Notes under the pieces: model-generated
What the model saw: only the letters and a program-made list of their open reading frames with translations
What the model was told of the DNA's origin: nothing
Database searches by the model: none
Made by a program: the position numbers and the translations under genes
Source: Legionella longbeachae
GTDB taxonomy: Bacteria > Pseudomonadota > Gammaproteobacteria > Legionellales > Legionellaceae
Reading direction: 5' to 3'
Assembly: GCF_004283175.1 (NCBI RefSeq)
Contig: NZ_RXNW01000006.1
Location: 1 to 64,000 of the forward strand
DNA: 64,000 nucleotides
In this document: piece after piece, positions 52,593 through 61,350 of the stretch
How the letters are laid out: each line of letters starts with the position of its first letter
How positions within the stretch are numbered: the stretch's first letter is position 1

Positions 52593-54524
52593 ATGAATAC
52601 TCAAGACTTTTTAACCGGATATACCAAACGTTTTGTTGATAATAAAGAAGAAGAACTGAGTTTGGAAGAATACCTGGAATTGTGTAAAAATGACCCTTCT
52701 GCTTATGCCAATCCAGCGGAACGATTATTAATGGCTATAGGGGAGCCGGAAATGATCGACACTCGCCATGATCCCGTTTTATCGAGAATTTTCTCTAATA
52801 AAGTGATTCCACGATATCAAGTGTTCCAAGATTTTTACGGCATGGAAGAGCCCATTGAGCAAATTGTCGGTTTTTTAAAACATGCTGCCCAAGGATTGGA
52901 AGAAACAAAGCAAGTGCTTTATCTCTTGGGTCCTGTTGGTGGTGGCAAATCTTCAATTGCTGAAAAATTAAAAGATTTGATGGAAAAAGTTCCGTTTTAT
53001 GCCATTAAAGGTTCTCCGGTATTTGAATCTCCCCTGTCTTTATTTAATCCGACAGAAGATGCAGAATTATTACGAGAGCGTTTTGGCATCCCTTCCCGCT
53101 ATTTGCGCTACCTCATGTCTCCCTGGGCTGTAAAAAGATTACATGAATTCAATGGAGACATCAGTAAATTCAGGGTAATTAAAGTAAAACCTTCCCGTTT
53201 AAAGCAAATTGCAATTGCCAAGACAGAACCTGGAGATGAAAACAATCAGGATATTTCTTCATTGGTGGGTAAGGTTGACATTCGCAAATTAGAACAATTT
53301 TCCCAAGATGATCCAGATGCCTATAGTTATTCTGGAGGGCTATGCCGAGCCAACCGGGGCCTTTTAGAGTTTGTGGAAATGTTTAAGGCACCCATTAAGG
53401 TGTTGCATCCTTTATTAACAGCAACTCAGGAAGGCAATTACAATCCGACTGAAGGTTTATCCTCCATACCCTTTGAAGGAATTATTTTAGCTCACTCCAA
53501 TGAATCAGAATGGCAAACATTCAGAAACAATAAAAATAATGAAGCATTTATTGATCGCATCAATATTGTAAAAGTGCCTTATTGCCTGCGTATTTCAGAA
53601 GAAACCAAAATTTATCAAAAGCTTATTGATAACAGTTCATTAACCCAAGCCCATTGCGCGCCAGGCACGTTAGATATGTTAGCCCAATTTTCCGTCTTAA
53701 CACGTTTAAAAGAGCCACAAAACTCAAGTATTTACTCTAAAATGCGCGTGTACAATGGAGAAAGTTTAAAAGATACTGATCCAAAAGCAAAATCATATCA
53801 GGAATACCGTGATTTTGCTGGTGTTGATGAAGGAATGAGCGGTGTCTCCACTCGCTTTGCGTTCAAAATACTTTCAAAGGTATTTAATTTTGACCACAGC
53901 GAAGTAGCAGCAAACCCAGTACATTTAATGTATGTGCTAGAACGACAAATTGAACAAGAGCAGCTTCCCCAGGAAATACAAGAATCATACTTAGGCTTCA
54001 TCAAAGAGTATCTTGCTCCCAAGTATGTTGAATTTATTGGCAAGGAAATTCAAACAGCCTATCTGGAATCATACTCTGAATATGGACAAAATATATTCGA
54101 CCGCTACATAACCTATGCTGATTTCTGGATACAAGATCAAGATTACCGTGATCCGGATACAGGTGAAATTTTTGATCGGGCTTTATTGAATCAGGAATTG
54201 GAAAAAATTGAAAAACCAGCAGGGATATCAAATCCAAAAGATTTTCGTAATGAAGTAGTGAATTTTGTGTTACGTGCTCGTGCAAATAATCGGGGCAAGA
54301 ATCCTGTTTGGAACAGTTATGAAAAATTAAGAACGGTTATTGAGAAAAAAATGTTTACCAACACTGAAGACTTGTTGCCAGTTATTTCCTTCAATGCTAA
54401 GGCCTCTGAGGATGATAAGAAAAAACATGAAGAATTCATTTCACGAATGATAGACAAAGGGTATACACGCAAACAAGTACGCTTGCTTTGCGAATGGTAT
54501 TTGCGAGTACGGAAGTCACAATAA
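52593..54524 (+). CDS. prkA: PrkA-family serine protein kinase (YeaG)
   Basis: 643 aa from the ATG at 52593, which follows AGGGGA; an ATG at 52551 is in frame without an RBS. N-terminal AAA-type P-loop GPVGGGKSS (113-121) and a C-terminal PrkA kinase-like domain. In E. coli YeaG is an RpoS-controlled, stress-induced kinase made with YeaH and YcgB. Matches YeaG (644 aa) in length. First gene of prkA-yeaH-spoVR. Confidence 0.95.
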   Translation: MNTQDFLTGYTKRFVDNKEEELSLEEYLELCKNDPSAYANPAERLLMAIGEPEMIDTRHDPVLSRIFSNKVIPRYQVFQDFYGMEEPIEQIVGFLKHAAQGLEETKQVLYLLGPVGGGKSSIAEKLKDLMEKVPFYAIKGSPVFESPLSLFNPTEDAELLRERFGIPSRYLRYLMSPWAVKRLHEFNGDISKFRVIKVKPSRLKQIAIAKTEPGDENNQDISSLVGKVDIRKLEQFSQDDPDAYSYSGGLCRANRGLLEFVEMFKAPIKVLHPLLTATQEGNYNPTEGLSSIPFEGIILAHSNESEWQTFRNNKNNEAFIDRINIVKVPYCLRISEETKIYQKLIDNSSLTQAHCAPGTLDMLAQFSVLTRLKEPQNSSIYSKMRVYNGESLKDTDPKAKSYQEYRDFAGVDEGMSGVSTRFAFKILSKVFNFDHSEVAANPVHLMYVLERQIEQEQLPQEIQESYLGFIKEYLAPKYVEFIGKEIQTAYLESYSEYGQNIFDRYITYADFWIQDQDYRDPDTGEIFDRALLNQELEKIEKPAGISNPKDFRNEVVNFVLRARANNRGKNPVWNSYEKLRTVIEKKMFTNTEDLLPVISFNAKASEDDKKKHEEFISRMIDKGYTRKQVRLLCEWYLRVRKSQ

Positions 54525-54531
54525 TTAAAAC

Positions 54532-54571
54532 CGCTCATCGGCGAAGGGAGCCAGGATGGGCTCAAAGCGGC
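54532..54571 (+). repeat. Hairpin between prkA and yeaH
   Basis: CCGCT (54532-54536) pairs with AGCGG (54567-54571), enclosing GAGCC (54549-54553) with GGCTC (54560-54564). It lies 8 bases after the prkA stop and 78 bases before yeaH. It has no T-run, so it may tune or protect the mRNA rather than end it. Confidence 0.4.
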
Positions 54572-54648
54572 TTGGCTTCCGAGGCTGTAATTGTGCTTCA
54601 CCAAAGCTACAAATATTCACCAAAAATGATTTTGTATGGGGATAAATT

Positions 54649-55917
54649 ATGTCGCAATTGATTGACAGACGACAAAACGCAGGGAAAAAAAGCACGGTGA
54701 ATCGTCAACGTTTCCTTCGTCGTTATAAAAATCAGATCAAACGTGCTGTCTCCGATGCTGTTGGAAAACGGAGTATTACTGAAATTGACCAAGGCGAACA
54801 AATTACGATTCCAGCAAAAGACATTTCTGAACCCATGTTTCGCCGAGGCCAGGGTGGACACATAGAGCGCGTATTGCCCGGTAATGACAACTTTATAGCG
54901 GGCGATAGAATAAAAAGACCTAGCGGTGGCTCTGGGGGAGGTGGCGATAGTTCTAGTGCGAGTGATAGTGGCGAAGGCGAAGATAATTTTGTTTTTGAAT
55001 TATCACGAGAAGAGTTTCTTGATTTGTATTTTGAAGATCTTGAATTACCTGATTTGGTTAAAAAAGAACTCGCGCAAATTAGTACCTTCAAAACTGTACG
55101 AGCTGGAGTTACAACCAGTGGCATCCCTAACAATATTAATGTTCTTCGCTCCATGAAACAAGCAACAGGGCGAAGAGTAGCTTTAGCATCACCCTATAAA
55201 AAACAATTAAAAAATGCTGTCGAAGAATTGGATAAACTGCAAGCACAACCTGTTCTGGATACAGATGAAATAAAAAAATTAGAAAATAGAATTGAGTTTT
55301 TGAAAAGAAAAATACAAACAGTCCCTTTCATAGACACGATTGATCTTCGTTATAATTATCGTATTCGCATACCCTCTCCATCTACTCAAGCAGTTATGTT
55401 CTGTGTGATGGATGTATCTGGCTCAATGGATGAGGCTAAAAAAGACATTGCAAAACGTTTTTTTATCTTGCTTTATATGTTCCTCACCAAGAATTATGAA
55501 AAAATTGAATTAGTGTTTATCCGACACCACACATCAGCCAAAGAAGTCAATGAAGAAGAGTTCTTTTATTCTCGGGAAACTGGCGGAACTGTAGTTTCCA
55601 GTGCATTGGAACTTTTGAGCACCATTATTGAGGCACGCTATCCACCAGAATCCTGGAATATTTACGTCGCACAAGCATCAGACGGTGATAATTGGAATGC
55701 AGACTCGCCTTATTGCCAAGAGCTACTTCAGGATAAAATTATGCCCTTATTGCAATATTTTGCTTACATCGAAATCATGCCACGTCATCATCAAAGTTTA
55801 TGGGAAGTTTATCAGCTTGTTAAAGAGAGCTACCCTAATTTTGCCATGGAAAATATTGATACAGTAGCGGATATATATCCTGTATTTCATGAGCTATTTA
55901 AAAGGAAAACTGTATGA
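54649..55917 (+). CDS. yeaH: YeaH/DUF444 protein with VWA domain
   Basis: 422 aa. DUF444 N-terminal part with a Gly/Ser linker (about 91-110, SGGSGGGG) and a von Willebrand A domain with MIDAS motif D255-V-S-G-S-M-D261. Always found with PrkA and SpoVR; thought to act with the kinase in stress or stationary phase. Ends with a 4-base overlap (ATGA) to the next gene. Confidence 0.95.
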   Translation: MSQLIDRRQNAGKKSTVNRQRFLRRYKNQIKRAVSDAVGKRSITEIDQGEQITIPAKDISEPMFRRGQGGHIERVLPGNDNFIAGDRIKRPSGGSGGGGDSSSASDSGEGEDNFVFELSREEFLDLYFEDLELPDLVKKELAQISTFKTVRAGVTTSGIPNNINVLRSMKQATGRRVALASPYKKQLKNAVEELDKLQAQPVLDTDEIKKLENRIEFLKRKIQTVPFIDTIDLRYNYRIRIPSPSTQAVMFCVMDVSGSMDEAKKDIAKRFFILLYMFLTKNYEKIELVFIRHHTSAKEVNEEEFFYSRETGGTVVSSALELLSTIIEARYPPESWNIYVAQASDGDNWNADSPYCQELLQDKIMPLLQYFAYIEIMPRHHQSLWEVYQLVKESYPNFAMENIDTVADIYPVFHELFKRKTV

Positions 55918-57425
55918 GAAAGAAACCATTATCTACAGGCGCAGAATGGACCTTTGAATTAATTCAGGATTATGATCGCGAAATAGCACGAATTGCGAAG
56001 GACTTTAAACTTGATACTTATCCTAACCAGATAGAGGTTATTTCTGCTGAGCAAATGATGGATGCATACGCTTCCGTAGGTATGCCTATAGGATATCACC
56101 ACTGGTCCTTTGGCAAACATTTTGTAAGTGTTGAAAAAAGTTATAAACGTGGGCAGATGGGTTTAGCTTATGAATTGGTGATCAACTCTAATCCTTGCAT
56201 TTCCTATCTTATGGAAGAAAATTCCATGCCTATGCAAGCCTTAGTTATTGCTCATGCATGCTATGGCCATAACTCATTTTTTAAAAATAATTACTTATTT
56301 AAAATGTGGACCTCGGCCGATGCCATCATTGATTATTTAGTATTTGCCAAAAAATACATCAGCGATTGTGAAGAACACTATGGCATTAATGAGGTTGAAG
56401 CAATACTTGATGCATGCCACGCCCTTATGAATTATGGAGTAGATCGTTATAAACACCCTGCCCCATTATCCATGCAAGAAGAAAAGATTCGCCAACAAAA
56501 CCGTGAAATATACATGCAGTCCCAAGTAAATGAATTATGGCGAACAATCCCACAAAGCAAGCAAGTGATAAGTCAGTCTCAGAAAAAGCGTTTCCCAGAG
56601 GAGCCTCAAGAAAACATTTTATATTTTATTGAAAAAAATGCCCCCTTGTTAGAACCCTGGCAACGAGAAATTGTACGTATCGTGCGCAAAATGGCACAAT
56701 ATTTTTATCCCCAAGGCCAAACTAAAGTAATGAATGAAGGATGGGCCTGTTTTTGGCATTATACGATTTTACATGCGCTGTATGATGAAGGTTTGGTTAC
56801 TGACGAATTTATGTTGGAAATCTTGCAAAGCCACACAAATGTCATCATGCAACCCCCTTACAACAGCCCCTATTATAGCGGCATTAATCCCTATACATTG
56901 GGATACCATATGATGCAAGATATCAAACGGATCTGTGAAAACCCTACTGAAGAAGATAAACGCTGGTTTCCATATTTAGCGAATACAAACTGGTTAACCA
57001 GCCTTGATACCGCCATGCGCAATTATAAAGATGAAAGTTTTATTGCCCAATATTTATCGCCTAAATTAATTCGAGACTTAAAATTATTTCATATAGTTGA
57101 TGATGATCGCAGTCCCGATCTTTACGTCAATGCCATACACAATGAATCAGGATATCAAAAAATAAGGGAAGCCTTATCAAGGCAATATAATTTAGGTTAT
57201 TTTGAACCAGACATCCAGGTTTATTCCATTGATTTACAAGGTGACCGCTCCATGACCTTAAGATATGCCCAACATAATCGAGTTCCCTTGGGTAATACAA
57301 CCACAGATGTGCTCAAACATCTTTATTCCTTATGGAAATTCCCTATCGTATTGCAAGCAGTAAATTCTGAAAATGAGATTACCCAGGAATACCATTGTCC
57401 ACCGAAAGCGCTGCCTAATGCATGA
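55914..57425 (+). CDS. spoVR: SpoVR family protein (YcgB)
   Basis: 503 aa, matching E. coli YcgB (510). Family segments MPIGYHHWSFGKHF, AHACYGHNSFFKNNY and NEGWACFWHY contain conserved His and Cys that could bind a metal. The precise function is unknown; in Bacillus SpoVR affects spore cortex. Overlaps yeaH by ATGA, so the three genes form one operon. Confidence 0.95.
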   Translation: MRKKPLSTGAEWTFELIQDYDREIARIAKDFKLDTYPNQIEVISAEQMMDAYASVGMPIGYHHWSFGKHFVSVEKSYKRGQMGLAYELVINSNPCISYLMEENSMPMQALVIAHACYGHNSFFKNNYLFKMWTSADAIIDYLVFAKKYISDCEEHYGINEVEAILDACHALMNYGVDRYKHPAPLSMQEEKIRQQNREIYMQSQVNELWRTIPQSKQVISQSQKKRFPEEPQENILYFIEKNAPLLEPWQREIVRIVRKMAQYFYPQGQTKVMNEGWACFWHYTILHALYDEGLVTDEFMLEILQSHTNVIMQPPYNSPYYSGINPYTLGYHMMQDIKRICENPTEEDKRWFPYLANTNWLTSLDTAMRNYKDESFIAQYLSPKLIRDLKLFHIVDDDRSPDLYVNAIHNESGYQKIREALSRQYNLGYFEPDIQVYSIDLQGDRSMTLRYAQHNRVPLGNTTTDVLKHLYSLWKFPIVLQAVNSENEITQEYHCPPKALPNA

Positions 57426-57561
57426 TGCTTATGTACGAATTAAGTAGGTTTTATGGCCAAGAATTTCATTAGATAAGGCATATCTGGCTTTGGTCAGGAT
57501 GAGATGTGCCTTCATCAGTACAGAGAGATTTTTTTGATTCTGGTGAAAAAAAACAAACAAT

Positions 57562-57584
57562 AAAAATGCCCCCTCAGGGGCATT
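57562..57584 (-). terminator. Rho-independent terminator of the M28 peptidase gene
   Basis: Minus strand AATGCCCC (57584-57577), loop TGAG, GGGGCATT (57572-57565) followed by TTTATTG and a T-rich stretch. It lies 5 bases after the peptidase stop. It may also help end the spoVR transcript from the other side. Confidence 0.8.
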
Positions 57585-57589
57585 GGCAA

Positions 57590-58783
57590 TTATTCTAAGG
57601 CCATTTCAATCGCGAAAGCTAAAGCCAATTTAGAAAAATTAGTCATATGTTCTAGACTTAATTTTTCCATGGTGTCATCAGACGAATGAATGTAAGGATT
57701 ATGATCTTCAAAGTTAGATTCACATGGGAACGCAGCTGGAACACCTACATCATCCCACGATGCATGATCACTACACCCATAACCACACTCTGAATACCTG
57801 ACTGGAACATGCACATAAGTCTTAATTAATTGAGCGACAAAGTTACTTAATTTCTCATCTGTATAATCAGTAAATACCCACATAGTAGGATCATTCGCAT
57901 GGACGCGATAGCCCGTCATATCAAATTGGATTGCTGCTTTTACCGGAATAGATTTAGATCTGAAATGTTTCACTACATGCTGAGAGCCCACTAAACCGCG
58001 TTCTTCTGCAGCATACCAGATAATGTAAATGGGGCGCTTAAATGCTATTTTAGAATTTAATAATACGCGCGCCATTTCCATATTCGATGAGGAGCCACTA
58101 CCATCATCGCCTGCTCCTGGCATACGTCCATCAAGCGTGTCCATATGCGCCCCAATCACTATCGCAGGTGCTTTAATGTCTTTACCAATTACAGTCACCA
58201 AGGAGGGCTGTTTGTACCGGCCTGTTTCCACAAAGAAAGTTTCTGTATCAGTGCGACCACTTTCAATAACCATTTTATTAAACTGGCCTTCTAACCAATA
58301 AGCTGTGAAAACACCTGTCTCTTTAGTTGCGGAACGATTATGAATTGCAGTTAATTGAGATAGGGTATGCCAAATATTATCAGACACTATATTTTTTAAC
58401 TCTTCATTAACCTCTTCTTGATGTTTGATCTCATAAATATTATCACTTAGAGGTTTTGCTTTAACTGTCTTTTGTTGTAAAAGGCTTTGTGCTGTTTGTT
58501 TTTTTACTGCAATTTGCGAACCTTCAATTTTGTGGCTCACATTGACAAATCGTCCACAATTGACTTGATCCGCTAAATGGCTTAAAGCATCCAAGTCGCT
58601 CTCAGAAATATCAATGATTTTAAAATCCTTATTTTCTGCCAAAACCACATGGGGAGTAGCTATTTTTGCTGCAAGACATTGGGGTACTTGCACCTGCTCG
58701 TGAATAGCATTCGCTGCTAAAACATTCGCACTCGCAAACATCGAACCCGCTGCGATATAGGTCATCCATTGATTCAAACGCAT
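57590..58783 (-). CDS. lapA: Secreted M28 zinc aminopeptidase, LapA/LapB-like
   Basis: 397 aa. Signal peptide at 1-23 (MRLNQWMTYIAAGSMFASAN, then VLA). M28 catalytic residues: His213 and Asp226 (GAHMDTLDG, GAGDDGSG), Glu260 (WYAAEERGLVGS), Asp288 (QFDMTG) and His366 (IHSSDD), with a CGYGC disulfide loop (333-337) as in the Vibrio enzyme. Legionella type II secretion exports two such enzymes, LapA (leucine) and LapB (lysine/arginine). In L. pneumophila lapA (lpg2814) lies beside mavN (lpg2815), as here, so lapA is the better guess, from memory of that gene order. Confidence 0.8.
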   Translation of the reverse strand: MRLNQWMTYIAAGSMFASANVLAANAIHEQVQVPQCLAAKIATPHVVLAENKDFKIIDISESDLDALSHLADQVNCGRFVNVSHKIEGSQIAVKKQTAQSLLQQKTVKAKPLSDNIYEIKHQEEVNEELKNIVSDNIWHTLSQLTAIHNRSATKETGVFTAYWLEGQFNKMVIESGRTDTETFFVETGRYKQPSLVTVIGKDIKAPAIVIGAHMDTLDGRMPGAGDDGSGSSSNMEMARVLLNSKIAFKRPIYIIWYAAEERGLVGSQHVVKHFRSKSIPVKAAIQFDMTGYRVHANDPTMWVFTDYTDEKLSNFVAQLIKTYVHVPVRYSECGYGCSDHASWDDVGVPAAFPCESNFEDHNPYIHSSDDTMEKLSLEHMTNFSKLALAFAIEMALE

Positions 58784-58928
58784 TTATACTCCTAGATTAA
58801 ATTAATTTTAAAACGAGATTAACTCGCGGCCATTTACTTTACCTAAATTCTACAAACGGATCTACTGCTTAATTAAAGTGGTATTACAACAAACTATGAG
58901 CATATGTCCTTTTTTTGCCCTATATGCT

Positions 58929-58947
58929 ATTGATAATCATTTTCATT
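58929..58947 (+). promoter_or_regulatory. Fur box upstream of mavN
   Basis: TGATAAT-C-ATTTTCA (58931-58945) is a 7-1-7 inverted repeat with one mismatch from the classical Fur motif (TGATAAT-n-ATTATCA). It ends 14 bases before the mavN ATG, so iron-bound Fur should block transcription or translation initiation of mavN. It also lies 148 bases upstream of lapA. Confidence 0.8.
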
Positions 58948-58959
58948 TGAGATAAAGTG

Positions 58960-60927
58960 ATGTCCCTAATCCACTCAATGAGCAAATATATGGCAATCAA
59001 TAAAGAATATTTCCCTATAAAAAAAATCCCCTATTATCTGCTTCTTACACTTCTTACCACGGGTGCTAGTTTAATCCTTGGTTTTTTAAGTTTTGGTGGC
59101 ATGTATGCATTGATTCCCGCTTTGTCATTAGCATTTGCGACTTTTGGCCTCTCAGTCGCTTATGAAGGTGAAATTTACCTACAAAATATTAAAGGCGCCT
59201 TTAAAAAATTATTCAAAAGTAATTACTTGGAAAATCATTTAGCAAAAGAGTATCTACTACAAAATTTCCCCGAGAATACTGAGCACCCGAATTGCCCTCA
59301 ATTTTTCAAGGATTATGAAAAGCAACTGCAACTTCTTAGCCTGTTTCAGCATAAACAACTTGATAAGGAAAGCCAAAAACAAAAAAAACAAATCGAAAAA
59401 TCTCTAGCAGATATGGAAAAATGGTTTGCGTTACAACTTTTTGTCCCCAAAGATTATCAGGATGAAGAAAAGCCCTCTGCATATAAACTTAAGTTAAGAA
59501 AATGGCTTGCAGAACATGGACAAAATGAATGGGAAGCACGCCTGGAAAAGCGTCAATCAACGTTTAATTATGTTAAAGGCTTTAGTGCTTTTGCTGCAAC
59601 TTTTATGGGTCTCGGCAGTACGTATCTCATCGTTGAAGCATTTAGCGTAATTCCTTTGTTTGCCACTATTCCTTTTGCGTTATGGCCATTCATAATCGTC
59701 CCCATGTCGGTCATTGCCGGAGCTGCGTATGGAATGTTGACCTATAACACCATCACTGATCTGATTAACAACGATACCCTTAATAAATGGTATCAAAAAC
59801 TTCGCCATGATTTGAGCCAGGGATTAACCGTTCGCAATGTGTTTATGGCCTCTATGGCCGTATTTTTAGCAGGTTTGGCAGTTGCGCTTACGATTTGTAC
59901 GGCAGGGACCTGGTGGACTATCGCAACCAATGCACGCCCATTATTTGAATGGATGAAAAAGATGCCCAGTTTTATTATGGGTGTAATTAATCCAATTATT
60001 ACGGGATTGTCCGCTATCTTCTTTAACATCCAAAATACTGCTGAATCTCTGGAAATGGTAGATGAGGCTACCCGCTCTAATAAAAATATATTTCGTAGTG
60101 TATATGAGTCAGTTACCGAAAATCTTTCTCATGTTCGCGATACAGAAAATTGGCTCCAGATTTTCAACCCATTTCGCCTTCTTTTAAAACTGACCCTTAC
60201 TCCGCTACGCATTTTGCTCTTTTTAGGTCATCTAGTGAGCATTGCCGTCACTTCAGATCGAATGCCTGGCGTGCCACAAATCGTATCTGCGCTCGTAGGT
60301 ATAATTAGTGAAGGTTTCGAAGATGCCCATTATTTTGCTGGCCATGAAGAGAGAGCATCACTGGACTCTAAAGAAACAGCATCACTATTGGAAGAGCGTT
60401 TAGCAGGAGAAGCAGAAAATGAGCCCAACACAGATATCCCTACTCGTCTTCTAAAGATCTTGGCATCGCCTTTATACGCCCTGGCCGCGGGTTGGGATTA
60501 TTTAGCCAGTCAATTCAACTTGGGATCTGATAAAAAAGAAATACTTACTTTTGCCCGTGCATGGGATAAACAACGTGGAATTGAAAAAGATGTAAAAGTA
60601 GACTTACCTATAAATGCCAAACATCCTTCACAAGAATGGAAAGTGGAACATACTACCTTCTTGATTGATAAATATTCGCGAAAACACTTAAATCATGTCA
60701 AAATTGGCACTGAATTAGCCAAGGATAAAATCGGCGCCCTACATGAGTTGAGCGAAAAAGTCCGTGCAACTTCGTCTCATGGATATTCACTCAAAAACTT
60801 AATTACCGATGCGAAAAATAATCCTGTTTATAATCAACATCGATTATTTTCCCTTTCTAAAAACGAAAAAACAGCAACACAAGAGTTTGTCGAGCACTTA
60901 CCTGAGCGCGTTAACGCCATGGTATAA
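58960..60927 (+). CDS. mavN: MavN/IroT-like Dot/Icm effector, iron transporter of the vacuole
   Basis: About 655 aa, matching the roughly 75-kDa L. pneumophila MavN. No signal peptide; several hydrophobic segments (about 24-72, 207-260, 295-322, 338-362, 415-440) alternate with charged cytosolic parts, and a polar C-terminal region of about 190 residues. MavN inserts in the Legionella-containing vacuole membrane and supports ferrous iron uptake; it is one of the few effectors kept across the genus. The call rests on length, topology, the Fur box and the lapA neighbour. A GTG three bases upstream is also in frame. Not confirmed by alignment. Confidence 0.72.
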   Translation: MSLIHSMSKYMAINKEYFPIKKIPYYLLLTLLTTGASLILGFLSFGGMYALIPALSLAFATFGLSVAYEGEIYLQNIKGAFKKLFKSNYLENHLAKEYLLQNFPENTEHPNCPQFFKDYEKQLQLLSLFQHKQLDKESQKQKKQIEKSLADMEKWFALQLFVPKDYQDEEKPSAYKLKLRKWLAEHGQNEWEARLEKRQSTFNYVKGFSAFAATFMGLGSTYLIVEAFSVIPLFATIPFALWPFIIVPMSVIAGAAYGMLTYNTITDLINNDTLNKWYQKLRHDLSQGLTVRNVFMASMAVFLAGLAVALTICTAGTWWTIATNARPLFEWMKKMPSFIMGVINPIITGLSAIFFNIQNTAESLEMVDEATRSNKNIFRSVYESVTENLSHVRDTENWLQIFNPFRLLLKLTLTPLRILLFLGHLVSIAVTSDRMPGVPQIVSALVGIISEGFEDAHYFAGHEERASLDSKETASLLEERLAGEAENEPNTDIPTRLLKILASPLYALAAGWDYLASQFNLGSDKKEILTFARAWDKQRGIEKDVKVDLPINAKHPSQEWKVEHTTFLIDKYSRKHLNHVKIGTELAKDKIGALHELSEKVRATSSHGYSLKNLITDAKNNPVYNQHRLFSLSKNEKTATQEFVEHLPERVNAMV

Positions 60928-61350
60928 ATTGTTTGAGTTACCCATCTCCATTGTCTCTACTTGTTTCGAGTAGGGATGGGCATTATGATGAATATCTCAA
61001 TAAGACAGGATGAGCTGCTTTCTCTGCGGCTTGTCCACAGGATCCAGAGCACCTGACTCCCAAAGCCTGCGGAAAAACCGCAAAACGTCGGCTGTAGTTT
61101 ATAGTCCAGAATAATCTGCACTGCTGTCATTGACTTAAAATGGTTTCATCATTTTTGCGAAAGCGGAAATCCATTTCTACAGGAGGATTGTGCCCCCTTT
61201 GCACGAAGCAGATTATTAGTTCTTTAAAACCAATAGCAGTGAGAACAACTTCTCTTTTTCCTCATGCTTATAGCTAATTTCCAAGCTGATAAAAATTGAG
61301 TTATTCTGAGCATAAATAATTCCTGGATGCCCTGAAGCTTTGCTTTTTCC
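60928..61350. other. Convergent gap after mavN
   Basis: 423 bases without a credible gene. CCCATC (60941-60946) with GATGGG (60975-60980), and CTACT (60957-60961) with AGTAG (60969-60973), form a hairpin just after the mavN stop, a likely but T-poor terminator. TGCGG/CCGCA (61068-61072, 61078-61082) is a second small hairpin. Confidence 0.5.

Noticed and set aside
60941-60980. Firm terminator call for mavN
   Set aside because: The stem is broken and no T-run follows, so it is mentioned only in the gap entry.
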